Both the position numbers and the translations under genes were made by a program. 46,342 nucleotides of DNA from contig DCDV01000004.1 in NCBI GenBank assembly GCA_002316595.1, forward strand, positions 354,308 through 400,649, written 5' to 3'. This stretch comes from Mageeibacillus sp. UBA1046 (GTDB lineage Bacteria > Bacillota > Clostridia > Saccharofermentanales > DTU023). Positions 1 to 9,071 of the stretch are shown piece after piece. Position 1 is the first letter of the stretch; every line of letters starts with the position of its first letter. The notes beneath the pieces were generated by a model. It ran no database searches. It was not told the DNA's origin and saw nothing but the letters and a program-made list of their open reading frames with translations.

Positions 1-2287
1 GTTTGATCAAACGTTCTACCTGAGCCTGATCTGTGGTTTCAATCGTCATCCTTACACTGGCGCTGATATTTTTGGCAGACTGCACCTTGAACTCCAGAAT
101 CGGGATTTGTTCTTCAGCCACAGCACTGGAGATCTCTGCTAAAAGATTGCGGCGATCTCTGGCTATTACTCTTAGGATAGTCTGGTACTTTAATTCTTGC
201 GGCAAATCTTCTACCCAGAAGACATCAATCAGACGGGAAGCCCGCTCAGCGTCTTCGGACGACTGTTCAAATGAATCCAGAAGATGCACAATATTCTGAC
301 AGTCCATCCTGTGTACAGCTACGCCTTCTCCTCTGGTTACGTACCCGATAATTTTGTCTCCCGGTACCGGATTACAGCAGCGGGACAGGCGAATCAGACA
401 GTTGTCTATACCCCTGACCTGTACTCCCCGCGACTGTTTAGCCAATTTTCTGCGTTTTTGCAGCTTGGATTCTGTATCACGTTTAGTCCAGGTCGACTCA
501 TCAGAAGAAACGATAGATTGTGGCGCATACTGAACATGACCGCCCTTTGTAACCCGATAACCCAGATTAGCTCTTTCTTCCTCGCTGAGAGAGAGAATAT
601 AATCATCGCGCAAACGAGGTACCACACGGGCGGCAGACAGACCGCCGTATCCAACAATAGCGTAAAGATCATCGAGACTGTGCAGTGAATATCGCTTCAG
701 CAGTTTATCGTAGAATTCCTTTTTGACAAGCTGCGTTGGCGTAAAGCCGGATTTTCTGATTTCGCGATCAATTGTCTCACGCCCTCTGGCAATATTATCG
801 TCGCGCATCTCTCTCTTGAACCAGGTCGATATCTTACTCTTAGCCGTGCTGCTTTTTACAATATTCAGCCAGTCCAGACTAGGTCCCTTGACCTTATCTG
901 AAGTTAGAATCTCTACAATGTCGCCGTTTTCCAGCTTTGAGGTCAAAGGAACCATGCGGCCGTTAACTTTAGCCCCATACATTGAATTTCCAACGCCACT
1001 ATGGATATGATAGGCAAAATCTATCGGCACTGAGCCGGTAGGCAATGAAATTACCTCACCCTTAGGAGTAAAAACGAACACCTCGTCAGTGATCAATTCT
1101 TCTTTCAAGGTGCTCATAAAATCTGAAGAATCGCGCACATCACTTTGCCATTCTAAAAGCTGCCGCAGCCAGGTTAGCTTTACATCGATAGGATCTGCCT
1201 TAGATGTGGATGGTTTTTTATCTTCCTTGTAGCGCCAGTGCGCGGCGATTCCATACTCAGCCGTGCGATGCATTTCTACGGTTCTGATCTGAACTTCAAA
1301 GGGTATCCCTGTGGAGCTTATGACTGTGGTGTGCAAAGACTGGTACATATTGGGTTTGGGCATGGCGATATAGTCTTTAAAGCGGCCGGGCATTGGTTTG
1401 TAAAGCTCATGAACCAGTCCCAGAACCGCATAGCATTCGCCAACTGTATCGACAATTATGCGCATGGCAAACAGGTCATAAATCTCGTCAATATCCGCGT
1501 CGTGCTTTTTCATCTTGCGATAAATGCTGTAAAAATGTTTCGGCCTGCCCTCAATATCCGCTTTAATTCCCATCTCGGTAATGCGTTCCAGCAGATCCCG
1601 GGAAGTCTCCTGGAGAAAATTCTCACGATCACTTCGCTTTACAGAGATCCGCTTAACCAGATCATAATAGGCATCGGGATCAAGGTAACGAAGACTTAGG
1701 TCTTCCAGTTCCCATTTGATCTTATGAATACCCAGACGATGCGCAAGAGGAGCATATATATCCAGAGATTCCCGGGATTTATCAATCTGTTTTTGTTTAT
1801 CCTGATAGTCCATGGTGCGCATGTTATGGAGACGGTCTGCAAGTTTAATCAGAACAACTCTGATGTCCCGGGCCATTGCCAGAAACATCTTGCGATAACT
1901 CTCCGCCTGGATTTCTTCCTGAGTTGAGTAGGAGAATTTTGATAATTTAGTTACGCCGTCTACCAGATTACTTACATCTGAGCCAAATTCGGCTTCAATC
2001 TGCTCCAAAGTCACGTCAGTATCTTCGACAACATCATGCAGAAGAGCAGCAATCAGAGTATCCTGATCTACTTCAAGATCCAGGAGAATCTTCACTGCCT
2101 CTACAGGGTGGACAATATATGGCTCTCCCGAGGCGCGCTTCTGGTCTTTGTGCGCAGCCTTGGCCAGATCATAAGCTTTGCACAGCATGGAAGTATCACT
2201 CTGGTTAGAGTATTCCTGCCATCTCTGACATATCAGCGCGAATTCTTTGTCCGCATCTAATTCAGTTAGAGGTTGCTTATGACGCAT
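1..2287 (-). CDS. rel: Bifunctional (p)ppGpp synthetase/hydrolase Rel (3' end cut by window)
   Basis: Makes and degrades the alarmone (p)ppGpp in the stringent response. The minus-strand frame is open for 762 codons from an ATG at 2287 to the left edge, so the C-terminus is missing. Seen in order: an HD hydrolase domain with HDVVEDT near residue 82, a synthetase domain with GRPKHFYSIYRKM, a TGS domain near residue 400 (DEVFVFTPKGEV), a conserved CCNPVPGD near residue 634, and the start of a C-terminal ACT domain. Having both HD and synthetase motifs points to a bifunctional Rel rather than a RelA-only enzyme. The start overlaps the end of recJ by 11 bp, which suggests translational coupling. 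I checked the reading phase at four separate motifs and it is intact. Confidence 0.95.
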   Translation of the reverse strand, partial: MRHKQPLTELDADKEFALICQRWQEYSNQSDTSMLCKAYDLAKAAHKDQKRASGEPYIVHPVEAVKILLDLEVDQDTLIAALLHDVVEDTDVTLEQIEAEFGSDVSNLVDGVTKLSKFSYSTQEEIQAESYRKMFLAMARDIRVVLIKLADRLHNMRTMDYQDKQKQIDKSRESLDIYAPLAHRLGIHKIKWELEDLSLRYLDPDAYYDLVKRISVKRSDRENFLQETSRDLLERITEMGIKADIEGRPKHFYSIYRKMKKHDADIDEIYDLFAMRIIVDTVGECYAVLGLVHELYKPMPGRFKDYIAMPKPNMYQSLHTTVISSTGIPFEVQIRTVEMHRTAEYGIAAHWRYKEDKKPSTSKADPIDVKLTWLRQLLEWQSDVRDSSDFMSTLKEELITDEVFVFTPKGEVISLPTGSVPIDFAYHIHSGVGNSMYGAKVNGRMVPLTSKLENGDIVEILTSDKVKGPSLDWLNIVKSSTAKSKISTWFKREMRDDNIARGRETIDREIRKSGFTPTQLVKKEFYDKLLKRYSLHSLDDLYAIVGYGGLSAARVVPRLRDDYILSLSEEERANLGYRVTKGGHVQYAPQSIVSSDESTWTKRDTESKLQKRRKLAKQSRGVQVRGIDNCLIRLSRCCNPVPGDKIIGYVTRGEGVAVHRMDCQNIVHLLDSFEQSSEDAERASRLIDVFWVEDLPQELKYQTILRVIARDRRNLLAEISSAVAEEQIPILEFKVQSAKNISASVRMTIETTDQAQVERLIK

Positions 2288-4391
2288 CGGTTATCCTTCC
2301 CTGCTGAAATAATTCCTGCCATAAATCTGTAGTCTTTAGATCGATCCTTTCATCAGCAAAGCGAAAACGGAAAATTTTGTTCTTGTCTCGCAATGATCGC
2401 AGATCGCCCAGCCCGGCCTCTGAAAATAGCTGAAGAATTATTATTAGCTGACTTGATGATATACGCTTATTATAGTCACTGCTAAGCCAATGTGCCAGAT
2501 GTAAAGGGTCAAAAGTCAGATCTTGCTCCACATCAATTAAAGCTGCAAGACTGTTGAATACGTGTGCAATCAAGCGGCGGCTGATCGCCGGGCTGCTCTC
2601 TTCATCTTCAGCATAAGTACTAAGCCTCATCTCTTCGATATGTAAATTAACACTTTCAATTCCCTGCCAGGTATTGCTGACCAGATAGAAGGCTACATCT
2701 ATTAAATCGCCGGCTTTGTACAAAATAGCGGCATCTCCTTGTCTAAAGGCAACTGCAGTAAATCGCCCGCGATCCTGAAGCTCAAGCAATATCCTCAGAT
2801 GGCTGCCATCTCCCATCGGTCTGATCTCTGCTATGGCAGCAGAGCGCAAGAGGAAGAGCGGCTGCGGATTTTGTTCACCATAAGGCTCCAGCACCTGCAA
2901 GGAATGGGCAGCTTCCAAGGTCAGATCTTGTCCTTCAAGCTCCAGATCGACAGCAAGTTCAGCAGGCTCGAAGTCACCCTGCTGAGACAGGTATGATTGG
3001 ATCCGGTCGGTAAAGGCAGATAGATTCTCCTTAGGCATGGACAAGCCGGCAGCTCCGGAATGTCCTCCGAAGGTAAGCAACAGGTCCTGACAGCTGGAAA
3101 TTGCTGTATAAATATCAATATCACCGTATGTCCTGGCTGAACCGCGATACACTTCATCTTCCAGGGTCAGACAAATAGCAGGCATTTGGTACTGGTCAGC
3201 CAGGCGAGCACTTAAAATCCCCAATATCCCCTGATGAAAAGACTCATGCGCTGCAACAATAATGCGATCCTCTCCCAGGACAAATTCAGCTTCAACCTGT
3301 CTGTCAGCCTGCTCTATCTGATTTCTCTCCAGTTCTCTTCGTTCATTGTTCAAGCTGTCCAATCTGTCAGCCAATACTTTGGCCTCTTCTTCATCGTCAG
3401 TCAATAAAAGCGACAGGGCGATTTCGGCTTGACCCAATCTGCCGGCAGCATTTAGTCTGGGGGCAAGGTTGAACTGAATAAAGGAAGCCGACAAATCTTC
3501 TTTGGACTTGAGACAGTTTTCGGTCAGGCGCTTAACTCCGAGAGGGGAGTTGTTGTAATAACAGATAGCATCAACGACCAGCCTCCTGTTCACACCCCGC
3601 AGCGGCATCACATCAGCTACTGTTCCAATCGCCGCCAAAGTTACATACAGAGGATCCGGTTCTTGCGGATATTCCAAGGCCCGCACCAAATAATAGGCGA
3701 CTCCCACCCCTGCCAGACCCTTCAAAGGAAAATCCTCTGCCTCTCTTTGCGGGTTGATAAAGGCGGAAGCGGTATGAATTCTGTTTTCTGCAGTGTGATG
3801 GTCAGTGACTATGACTTTGATACCGCTGTCTTCTAAGGATTTTACTTCTTCCAGACTGGAGCTGCCGCAGTCAACAGTAATAACCAGATCCGGGTCATAT
3901 GACTTGATGAGATCCGCTTGATCTTCTGTCAAACCGTAGCCGTCACGAAGGCGATCAGGTATGAGATTGACTGTTATGAGCCCCTTTTCTCTGAACCAGC
4001 GTGACAGCAAAGCAGTAGCCGTAAGTCCGTCTGCGTCATAATCACCAAATATCAGGACTTTGCTGTGTTCCTCCAGAGCTTGCTGTACCAGCCCGACAGC
4101 TGCCACCATGTCAGTAAATAAAAAAGCAGAGGGATAGTCTATTTCAATCGGATAGATTATTTCCTGGATTTCAGCTCCGGAATAGCCGCGAGCCTTCCAG
4201 ATACGACTCAGCAGAGGATGGTATTGTGAATAACCGCAAGCAGCAGGTGCAGCTTCCCGTGATAACGGTTCCTGCTCAGCTGCTAGTTCGCCAGTATTAC
4301 CGCTTTCAAATACCGTATTGCGGCCTTCTTTAATATTCCATCTGCGAGAAAGCAACAGTCTTTTTAGTTTTAGTCTTTGTTTGTGATCCAT
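2277..4391 (-). CDS. recJ: Single-stranded-DNA-specific 5'-3' exonuclease RecJ
   Basis: DHH-family exonuclease that degrades single-stranded DNA 5' to 3' in recombination and mismatch repair. Motif GDYDADG lies near residue 113, VDCGSS further on, and the DHH signature (TDHH) near residue 197; the DHHA1 region is marked by FGGHSGAAG. At 704 residues it is longer than the roughly 580-residue proteobacterial form, with a C-terminal extension as is common in Firmicutes. The first 60 or so residues are poorly conserved, so a slightly later start is possible, but no better one stands out. It is upstream of rel and overlaps it; the usual Firmicutes order recJ-apt-rel lacks apt here. Confidence 0.95.
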   Translation of the reverse strand: MDHKQRLKLKRLLLSRRWNIKEGRNTVFESGNTGELAAEQEPLSREAAPAACGYSQYHPLLSRIWKARGYSGAEIQEIIYPIEIDYPSAFLFTDMVAAVGLVQQALEEHSKVLIFGDYDADGLTATALLSRWFREKGLITVNLIPDRLRDGYGLTEDQADLIKSYDPDLVITVDCGSSSLEEVKSLEDSGIKVIVTDHHTAENRIHTASAFINPQREAEDFPLKGLAGVGVAYYLVRALEYPQEPDPLYVTLAAIGTVADVMPLRGVNRRLVVDAICYYNNSPLGVKRLTENCLKSKEDLSASFIQFNLAPRLNAAGRLGQAEIALSLLLTDDEEEAKVLADRLDSLNNERRELERNQIEQADRQVEAEFVLGEDRIIVAAHESFHQGILGILSARLADQYQMPAICLTLEDEVYRGSARTYGDIDIYTAISSCQDLLLTFGGHSGAAGLSMPKENLSAFTDRIQSYLSQQGDFEPAELAVDLELEGQDLTLEAAHSLQVLEPYGEQNPQPLFLLRSAAIAEIRPMGDGSHLRILLELQDRGRFTAVAFRQGDAAILYKAGDLIDVAFYLVSNTWQGIESVNLHIEEMRLSTYAEDEESSPAISRRLIAHVFNSLAALIDVEQDLTFDPLHLAHWLSSDYNKRISSSQLIIILQLFSEAGLGDLRSLRDKNKIFRFRFADERIDLKTTDLWQELFQQGRITDAS

Positions 4392-4416
4392 AATCTATTT
4401 TCTCTTCGCTGTCAGT

Positions 4417-4444
4417 ATTATATAACATTGTCTCTGACTGAAAA
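4417..4444 (-). promoter_or_regulatory. Putative sigma-70 promoter of recJ-rel
   Basis: On the minus strand TTTTCA (4444-4439) and a perfect TATAAT (4422-4417) are separated by 16 bp, about 25 bp ahead of the recJ start. The -35 match is weak, the -10 strong. Confidence 0.5.
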
Positions 4445-4460
4445 TATCCCGGTATAGTAA

Positions 4461-4500
4461 AAGGGACTGCCGCAGCATAATTGATGTGCGGCAGTCCCTT
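4461..4500 (-). terminator. Hairpin terminator after the SDR gene
   Basis: A perfect 14-bp inverted repeat (4461-4474 with 4487-4500) around a 12-base loop lies just past the SDR stop. On the minus strand the stem runs into TTTT. The stem is strong but the T tract is short. It sits between the rpsU-SDR unit and the recJ promoter. Confidence 0.7.
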
Positions 4501-4533
4501 ATAAAGCTCAATAGGACGCTATAAAGCGCTAAA

Positions 4534-5298
4534 TTACATGGCAGTGTAACCGCCGTCTACGCAGATAGTAGCACCTGTAACATATGAAGACAGGTCGGAA
4601 ATCAGCCACAAGTTTGCTTCGCCAACCTCTTCAGGCTGTGCAAAACGTCCAAGCATACTCAATTGTTTAGGATATTCAACAGGGTCTAAGCCAAACTGCA
4701 CTAAAGCAGCCTGCAGCATAGGAGTATCAATTGCGCCCGGGGCTACTGTATTGACTCTGATACCGTGTGGAGAATAATCGAAAGCGGCTTGCTTGGATAG
4801 ACCGATGACGCCATGTTTGGCTGCTACATAGGCCGGATTGGCAGGCTGCGGACGAATTCCGCTAACAGAAGATGTATTGACAATGGAACCACCTTCACCC
4901 TGCTTCATCATTTGACGGATCTCATATTTAAGACAGAGAGCGACACCCTTAAGGTCAACGGACAGAAGACGATCATAATATTCTACATCCATGTCAGCCA
5001 ACGGCTTATCATCCGGTGTGACCGCAGCGTTATTTACTGCGCCATCCAGACGGCCATAGGTATCGACTGCGAATTGAACCATTCTCTCAACGTCTTCCTC
5101 TTTGGATACGTCGGCTTTAACAAAAGCTGCTTCTCCGCCGGCGTCAACAATCTTTTGCGTCTGTTTTCTGCCAGCTTCTTCATTATAGTCGGCAATAACG
5201 ACCTTGCCGCCTGCTTTTGCCATCAATTCTGCGGTTGCGGCGCCCATTCCCATGGCAGCACCCGTAATAATTACTACTTTTCCGTTTAATTCAACCAT
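4534..5298 (-). CDS. Classical short-chain dehydrogenase/reductase (SDR)
   Basis: NAD(P)-dependent oxidoreductase with a Rossmann fold; substrate unknown. At 254 residues it has the classical SDR length. Seen: cofactor motif TGAAMGMG near residue 12, NNAA near residue 90, the catalytic Ser in NTSSVSG, YVAAK as the Tyr-x3-Lys pair, and the C-terminal VDGGYTAM. An acidic residue after the second strand (IADYNE) hints at a preference for NAD(H), which is inference. The start has a good AGGAGG ribosome site. It lies 49 bp after rpsU on the same strand and is probably read from the rpsU promoter. Similarity to sugar or alcohol dehydrogenases is too general to name a reaction. Confidence 0.9.
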   Translation of the reverse strand: MVELNGKVVIITGAAMGMGAATAELMAKAGGKVVIADYNEEAGRKQTQKIVDAGGEAAFVKADVSKEEDVERMVQFAVDTYGRLDGAVNNAAVTPDDKPLADMDVEYYDRLLSVDLKGVALCLKYEIRQMMKQGEGGSIVNTSSVSGIRPQPANPAYVAAKHGVIGLSKQAAFDYSPHGIRVNTVAPGAIDTPMLQAALVQFGLDPVEYPKQLSMLGRFAQPEEVGEANLWLISDLSSYVTGATICVDGGYTAM

Positions 5299-5347
5299 TC
5301 TAATCCTCCTAAGATTATATTTTAGTTTTTTGGTTCTAATTTTTCGT

Positions 5348-5521
5348 CTAGCGTTTTCTCTTGCGTGCAGCTTCAGACTTTTTCTTCCGCTTTACACTAG
5401 GCTTTTCATAGTGTTCGCGTTTTCTTACTTCCGCGAGAACACCCGAGCGTGCGCATTGACGTTTAAATCGTTTCAGGGCACTGTCAAGGGATTCATTCTC
5501 TTTGACACGAATTTCTGACAA
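5348..5521 (-). CDS. rpsU: Small ribosomal subunit protein bS21
   Basis: A 57-residue, very basic protein of the 30S subunit involved in translation initiation. The translation begins SEIRVKENESLDSALKRFKR and contains the conserved CARSGVLAEVRKREHYEKPS, ending in a Lys/Arg-rich tail. It starts with TTG at 5521, preceded by a GGGGAG ribosome site; no ATG or GTG is in frame at this position. The length and sequence match the Firmicutes S21 family. A clear promoter lies directly upstream. Confidence 0.95.
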   Translation of the reverse strand: MSEIRVKENESLDSALKRFKRQCARSGVLAEVRKREHYEKPSVKRKKKSEAARKRKR

Positions 5522-5548
5522 CTTTTCTCACTCCCCTCACAGTTGACT

Positions 5549-5565
5549 TTGCCGCTAAACGGCAA
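5549..5565. promoter_or_regulatory. Small hairpin in the rpsU leader
   Basis: Perfect 6-bp inverted repeat TTGCCG/CGGCAA with a 5-base loop, in the 5' untranslated region between the rpsU -10 box and its ribosome site. It could affect translation of S21; function is unproven. Confidence 0.3.
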
Positions 5566-5572
5566 CATTGGC

Positions 5573-5602
5573 ATTATAACGTACTCGCAAGTTCATGGTC
5601 AA
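5573..5602 (-). promoter_or_regulatory. Sigma-70 promoter of rpsU
   Basis: On the minus strand TTGACC (5602-5597), an 18-bp spacer and a perfect TATAAT (5578-5573). It lies about 50 bp ahead of the rpsU TTG start and just after the HIT gene. Confidence 0.75.
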
Positions 5603-5639
5603 ACCTTTTAGATTAAATTAAACATAGGACACGTTATGT

Positions 5640-5999
5640 TTATACTATGGATTCACTGAGGCCTTTTCCGGCTAACAGGTGGATGTGAAGATGCATGACT
5701 GATTGTCCTCCGCCTTTGCCGGTATTTATGATCAGACGAAAGCCGGATTCAGATACTCCCAGAGCATCAGCGACATGGGGGACGGCTGACAAGAGCTGAG
5801 AGAAGACTTGTGTACCCTCTGCTTCAGAGGCTAAAGTCAAAATATTATCACTATGATATTTGGGCACGATAAGAACATGAACCGGAGCTTGAGGGTTCAT
5901 ATCGTGAAAGGCAACTACATCTTCGTTGGACCAGATAAATTCGCTGGGAATATCTCCAGCTGCGATTTTACAAAATATACAATCATCTTTGGTTTTCAT
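5640..5999 (-). CDS. HIT family (histidine triad) nucleotide-binding protein
   Basis: Small cytosolic nucleotide phosphoramidase of the HINT branch. The 119-residue length is typical. Seen: the N-terminal CIFCKI motif, which often binds zinc in this family, VLIVPKYH in the middle, and the catalytic histidine triad MHLHIHLLAG near the C-terminus. The physiological substrate of bacterial HINT proteins is not settled. In Firmicutes such genes often sit next to rpsU, as here. It is 176 bp downstream of alaS on the same strand and may share its transcript. Confidence 0.92.
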   Translation of the reverse strand: MKTKDDCIFCKIAAGDIPSEFIWSNEDVVAFHDMNPQAPVHVLIVPKYHSDNILTLASEAEGTQVFSQLLSAVPHVADALGVSESGFRLIINTGKGGGQSVMHLHIHLLAGKGLSESIV

Positions 6000-6084
6000 A
6001 CTTGCCTCCTGATTCTGTTTATTATTGTCAGTACTTTGCCGGAATTAATGATTTTTCCAGTGCCTGAATTTTGAATATTGACAG

Positions 6085-6111
6085 GATTAATTATGTTTCC
6101 GGAAATTAATC
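6085..6111. repeat. AT-rich inverted repeat between alaS and the HIT gene
   Basis: Perfect 8-bp arms GATTAATT/AATTAATC with an 11-base loop, followed on the plus strand by CTTTTTCTT. T-richness on the plus side would fit a terminator in that direction, but no plus-strand gene ends here, so its role is unclear. Confidence 0.3.
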
Positions 6112-6175
6112 TTTTTCTTAACTTCTTGTAAGTAACATTCCTTCAGGATTTGGCAGATTCACTTTGGCTTGCTGT

Positions 6176-8839
6176 TTACACCTTCAATTGTTTAGCAATA
6201 ATCCCCTTCACTCTTTGCAATGCTTCCTCCAGTTTGGAATGATCGCGTCCGCCGGCCTGAGCCATGTCCGGCCTGCCACCGCCGCCGCCGCCTGTTATGC
6301 GCGCCGCTTCCCGGATAATATTTCCGCAGTGAATGCCCGCTTCTACAGCTTCTTTGCTAGCCATGGCCAGCCAGAGAATCTTATCATCAAGGGGGGCTGC
6401 CAGGACAACTACTGATGAGCTGAAGTGGTCCCGTATATGGTCACCTGCTATACGCAGCTGTTCTGCATCGGGTGCCTCTATCTGGCCGACGACTGCTGCG
6501 ACGGCCCCATACTTAGTCGCCTTCGTCAATAAATCTTGTGCTGCAGAAGTGATGTCCTGGGTTTTGAGAGCGGACAACTCAAGATTTAGCTGCCTGACTT
6601 CGTTTTGCAGCGAATCTATCTTATAGGCAACTTCGGCAACGGTCGTTTTGAGTTTATCTGCTGACTGGCGCAAGATTTTCCTGAAGTTGCGCATCAGAGC
6701 GATAGCGCTAAGACCTGTCAAGGCCTCTATTCTGCGTACGCCGGCCGAAATCCCGCTTTCCGAAATCAAAATGAAGATCATTGCCTGCCCGGTATGAGAC
6801 AGATGCGTGCCGCCGCAGAGTTCCAGCGAATAGTCACCTATTCTGATCACTCTGACTTGTTCGCCATATTTCTCGGTAAACAGAGCAATAGCTCCCGCTG
6901 CCGCTGCTTCATCAGACGACATAATCTCTGATGTGACCGGATAATCCTTCTCTATAGCTTCGTTGACAAGCCATTCAACCTCATTCTTCTCTTCCGGTGT
7001 CATTGCACTGTGATGAGTAAAATCAAAGCGCAGATATTCAGAATTTACATAAGAGCCGGCTTGCGTGACATGGCCGCCCAAGACCTTGCGTAAAGCATTA
7101 TGCAGCAGATGTGTAGCGGTATGGTTTCTGGCTGCTGCCATGCGGGCAGCGCGGTCAACTTCCATTTCAATCTCATCGCCAATATTTATCTGTCCGTCTG
7201 TCAGGACAGCGTGATGTAAATACACTCCCTTTTCGGTCACTGTCGTGTTATCTACTCTAAGGCTGGCTGTCTGGGTACTGATAACACCCATATCACCGCT
7301 TTGGCCTCCGCCTTCAGCATAAAAGACGGTCTCAGGTGTGATGATTATCAATTTGTCACCTGGTTTTGCTTGCTCCGCTACTGTTAGTTGGGGGGCTTCA
7401 TCTTGCTTCAACATTATCAGTTCAATTTTGCTTGACATTTTCAGTTGCTCATAACCTGCAAATTTGGTCGCAGGCATATTTGAGACTGCCTCCGGCATAA
7501 CCTCATCCGCCCAGGCTGATCCTCCCTTTTCCAGCATAGCTTCTCTGGCGTCGCTGCGTTGCTTTTCCATCGCTGCACGGAACTCTTCTTCGTTGATGGT
7601 CAGTCCTTCTTCCTCAGCTATTTCTCTCGTCAGGTCAATGGGGAAACCGAAAGTATCATGGAGCTTAAATACAGATACACCTGACAATTCCCTGCCTTTA
7701 GCTTTTTGCACCTTGAAGATCAGATCTTTAAGCAGACCTAACCCTTGCTCAACTGTGGCTGCGAATCTCTCTTCTTCAATCCTCAGATTAGTGACAATTG
7801 TATTTTCACGTTCGACCAGTTCCGGATAAGCCACAGCCGATATTTTTATTACTGTCGGCGCAATATCGAAGAGGAAGGGACGTTCCACGCCAAGCATCCT
7901 GCCATATCGCGCAGCGCGTCTGATCATGCGGCGAAGCACATAACCACGACCTTCATTGCTGGGCAGCACCCCGTCACTTATCAACATTACTGCGCCGCGG
8001 AGATGGTCCGTTATTACGCGCAGCGCAATATCGGCTCTGATATTTTCACCGTATTCGGTATCGCAGTAATCTGATACTGTGTCTAATATCTGCCTTATCG
8101 TATCAACTTCAAATATATTATTCACATCCTGCAATACTGCTGCCAGACGTTCCAGTCCCGCGCCGGTATCGATATTGCGCTGTTCGAGGGGAGAATAACT
8201 GCCGTCTTCTTCGCGATAGAATTGTGTAAAAACAAGATTCCAGATTTCGACAAAACGGTCACAATCGCAGCCGGGTGCGCAATTCGGGCTTCTGCAGCCT
8301 TCTTCAACTCCGCGGTCGAAGTGAATTTCTGAACAAGGCCCGCAAGGACCAACCCCATGTTCCCAAAAATTATCTTCGTTGCCCAGACGGGAAATATGTG
8401 AAGGATTGATCGAAGTCTCTTGCTCCCATAAAGCATGAGCTTCGTCGTCGTCTATATAGACAGTTGCATATAATTTCTCCGGCGGCATCTCCAGCTCTTC
8501 GGTTAGAAAATCCCACGCCCAGATGATCGCTTCCTTCTTGAAATAATCTCCAAAAGAAAAATTCCCCAGCATTTCAAAGAAGGTGGCATGACGGCTAGTC
8601 TTGCCGACCAAATCGATGTCGGGGGTACGCAGACATTTTTGACAGGTAGTGACTCGAGGAGCAGGCGGTTTTACGGCGCCGGTGAAATAAGGCTTGAGCG
8701 GAGTCATGCCTGCATTAATCAGCAGGAGCGACGGGTCATGCTGCGGTATCAAAGAAAAGCTTGGCAGACGCAGATGTCCCTTTGCCTCAAAATAAGTTAA
8801 AAAACGTTCTCGCAGATCATTCAGTCCTAATTTTTCCAC
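6176..8839 (-). CDS. alaS: Alanine-tRNA ligase
   Basis: Charges tRNA-Ala with alanine and edits mischarged Ser/Gly. The 887 residues give the full-length architecture: a class II catalytic core at the N-terminus (RFLTYFEAKGH, then TFFEMLGNFSFGDYFK), the editing domain with HTATH near residue 571 and CGGTH near residue 673, and a C-terminal C-Ala domain with a glycine run (GGGGGGRPDMAQAGG). The start is GTG at 8839, behind a G-rich ribosome site. No T-box leader is visible upstream, although Firmicutes alaS genes often have one. A good promoter lies directly in front. Confidence 0.97.
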   Translation of the reverse strand: MEKLGLNDLRERFLTYFEAKGHLRLPSFSLIPQHDPSLLLINAGMTPLKPYFTGAVKPPAPRVTTCQKCLRTPDIDLVGKTSRHATFFEMLGNFSFGDYFKKEAIIWAWDFLTEELEMPPEKLYATVYIDDDEAHALWEQETSINPSHISRLGNEDNFWEHGVGPCGPCSEIHFDRGVEEGCRSPNCAPGCDCDRFVEIWNLVFTQFYREEDGSYSPLEQRNIDTGAGLERLAAVLQDVNNIFEVDTIRQILDTVSDYCDTEYGENIRADIALRVITDHLRGAVMLISDGVLPSNEGRGYVLRRMIRRAARYGRMLGVERPFLFDIAPTVIKISAVAYPELVERENTIVTNLRIEEERFAATVEQGLGLLKDLIFKVQKAKGRELSGVSVFKLHDTFGFPIDLTREIAEEEGLTINEEEFRAAMEKQRSDAREAMLEKGGSAWADEVMPEAVSNMPATKFAGYEQLKMSSKIELIMLKQDEAPQLTVAEQAKPGDKLIIITPETVFYAEGGGQSGDMGVISTQTASLRVDNTTVTEKGVYLHHAVLTDGQINIGDEIEMEVDRAARMAAARNHTATHLLHNALRKVLGGHVTQAGSYVNSEYLRFDFTHHSAMTPEEKNEVEWLVNEAIEKDYPVTSEIMSSDEAAAAGAIALFTEKYGEQVRVIRIGDYSLELCGGTHLSHTGQAMIFILISESGISAGVRRIEALTGLSAIALMRNFRKILRQSADKLKTTVAEVAYKIDSLQNEVRQLNLELSALKTQDITSAAQDLLTKATKYGAVAAVVGQIEAPDAEQLRIAGDHIRDHFSSSVVVLAAPLDDKILWLAMASKEAVEAGIHCGNIIREAARITGGGGGGRPDMAQAGGRDHSKLEEALQRVKGIIAKQLKV

Positions 8840-8861
8840 TTTTATTACCCCCTATCCGAAA

Positions 8862-8890
8862 AGTCTAGCAGACGAAAGAAAGAGCGGCAA
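8862..8890 (-). promoter_or_regulatory. Sigma-70 promoter of alaS
   Basis: Minus-strand TTGCCG (8890-8885), a 17-bp spacer and TAGACT (8867-8862), with a TG one base ahead of the -10 box (extended -10). It is about 23 bp from the GTG start. Confidence 0.55.
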
Positions 8891-8948
8891 GCAGTCAGGC
8901 TCCGGATAAATAACCTTAGATACAAAAAGTTACTGATGCGGAGATAAA

Positions 8949-8978
8949 TTGACACTCCGGAAGAATAAAAACTATAAT
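8949..8978 (+). promoter_or_regulatory. Strong sigma-70 promoter of the opine-dehydrogenase/B12 operon
   Basis: Perfect TTGACA (8949-8954) and perfect TATAAT (8973-8978) separated by 18 bp. About 93 bp of leader precede the first ATG at 9072. This is the best consensus promoter in the window and suggests strong basal expression of the operon. Confidence 0.85.
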
Positions 8979-9071
8979 GAGTGTTCAGAGTTCTGGTTGC
9001 AGCATAACATGCAGATCATCAATTTGGCATCTATTCGTTTATTGTATCTACCATAATTTGAGGAATAAAGC

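Noticed and set aside
8840..9071. T-box leader in front of alaS
   Set aside because: No T-box sequence (GGGTGGNACCGCG-like) or suitable terminator is visible; a plain promoter lies close to the start.
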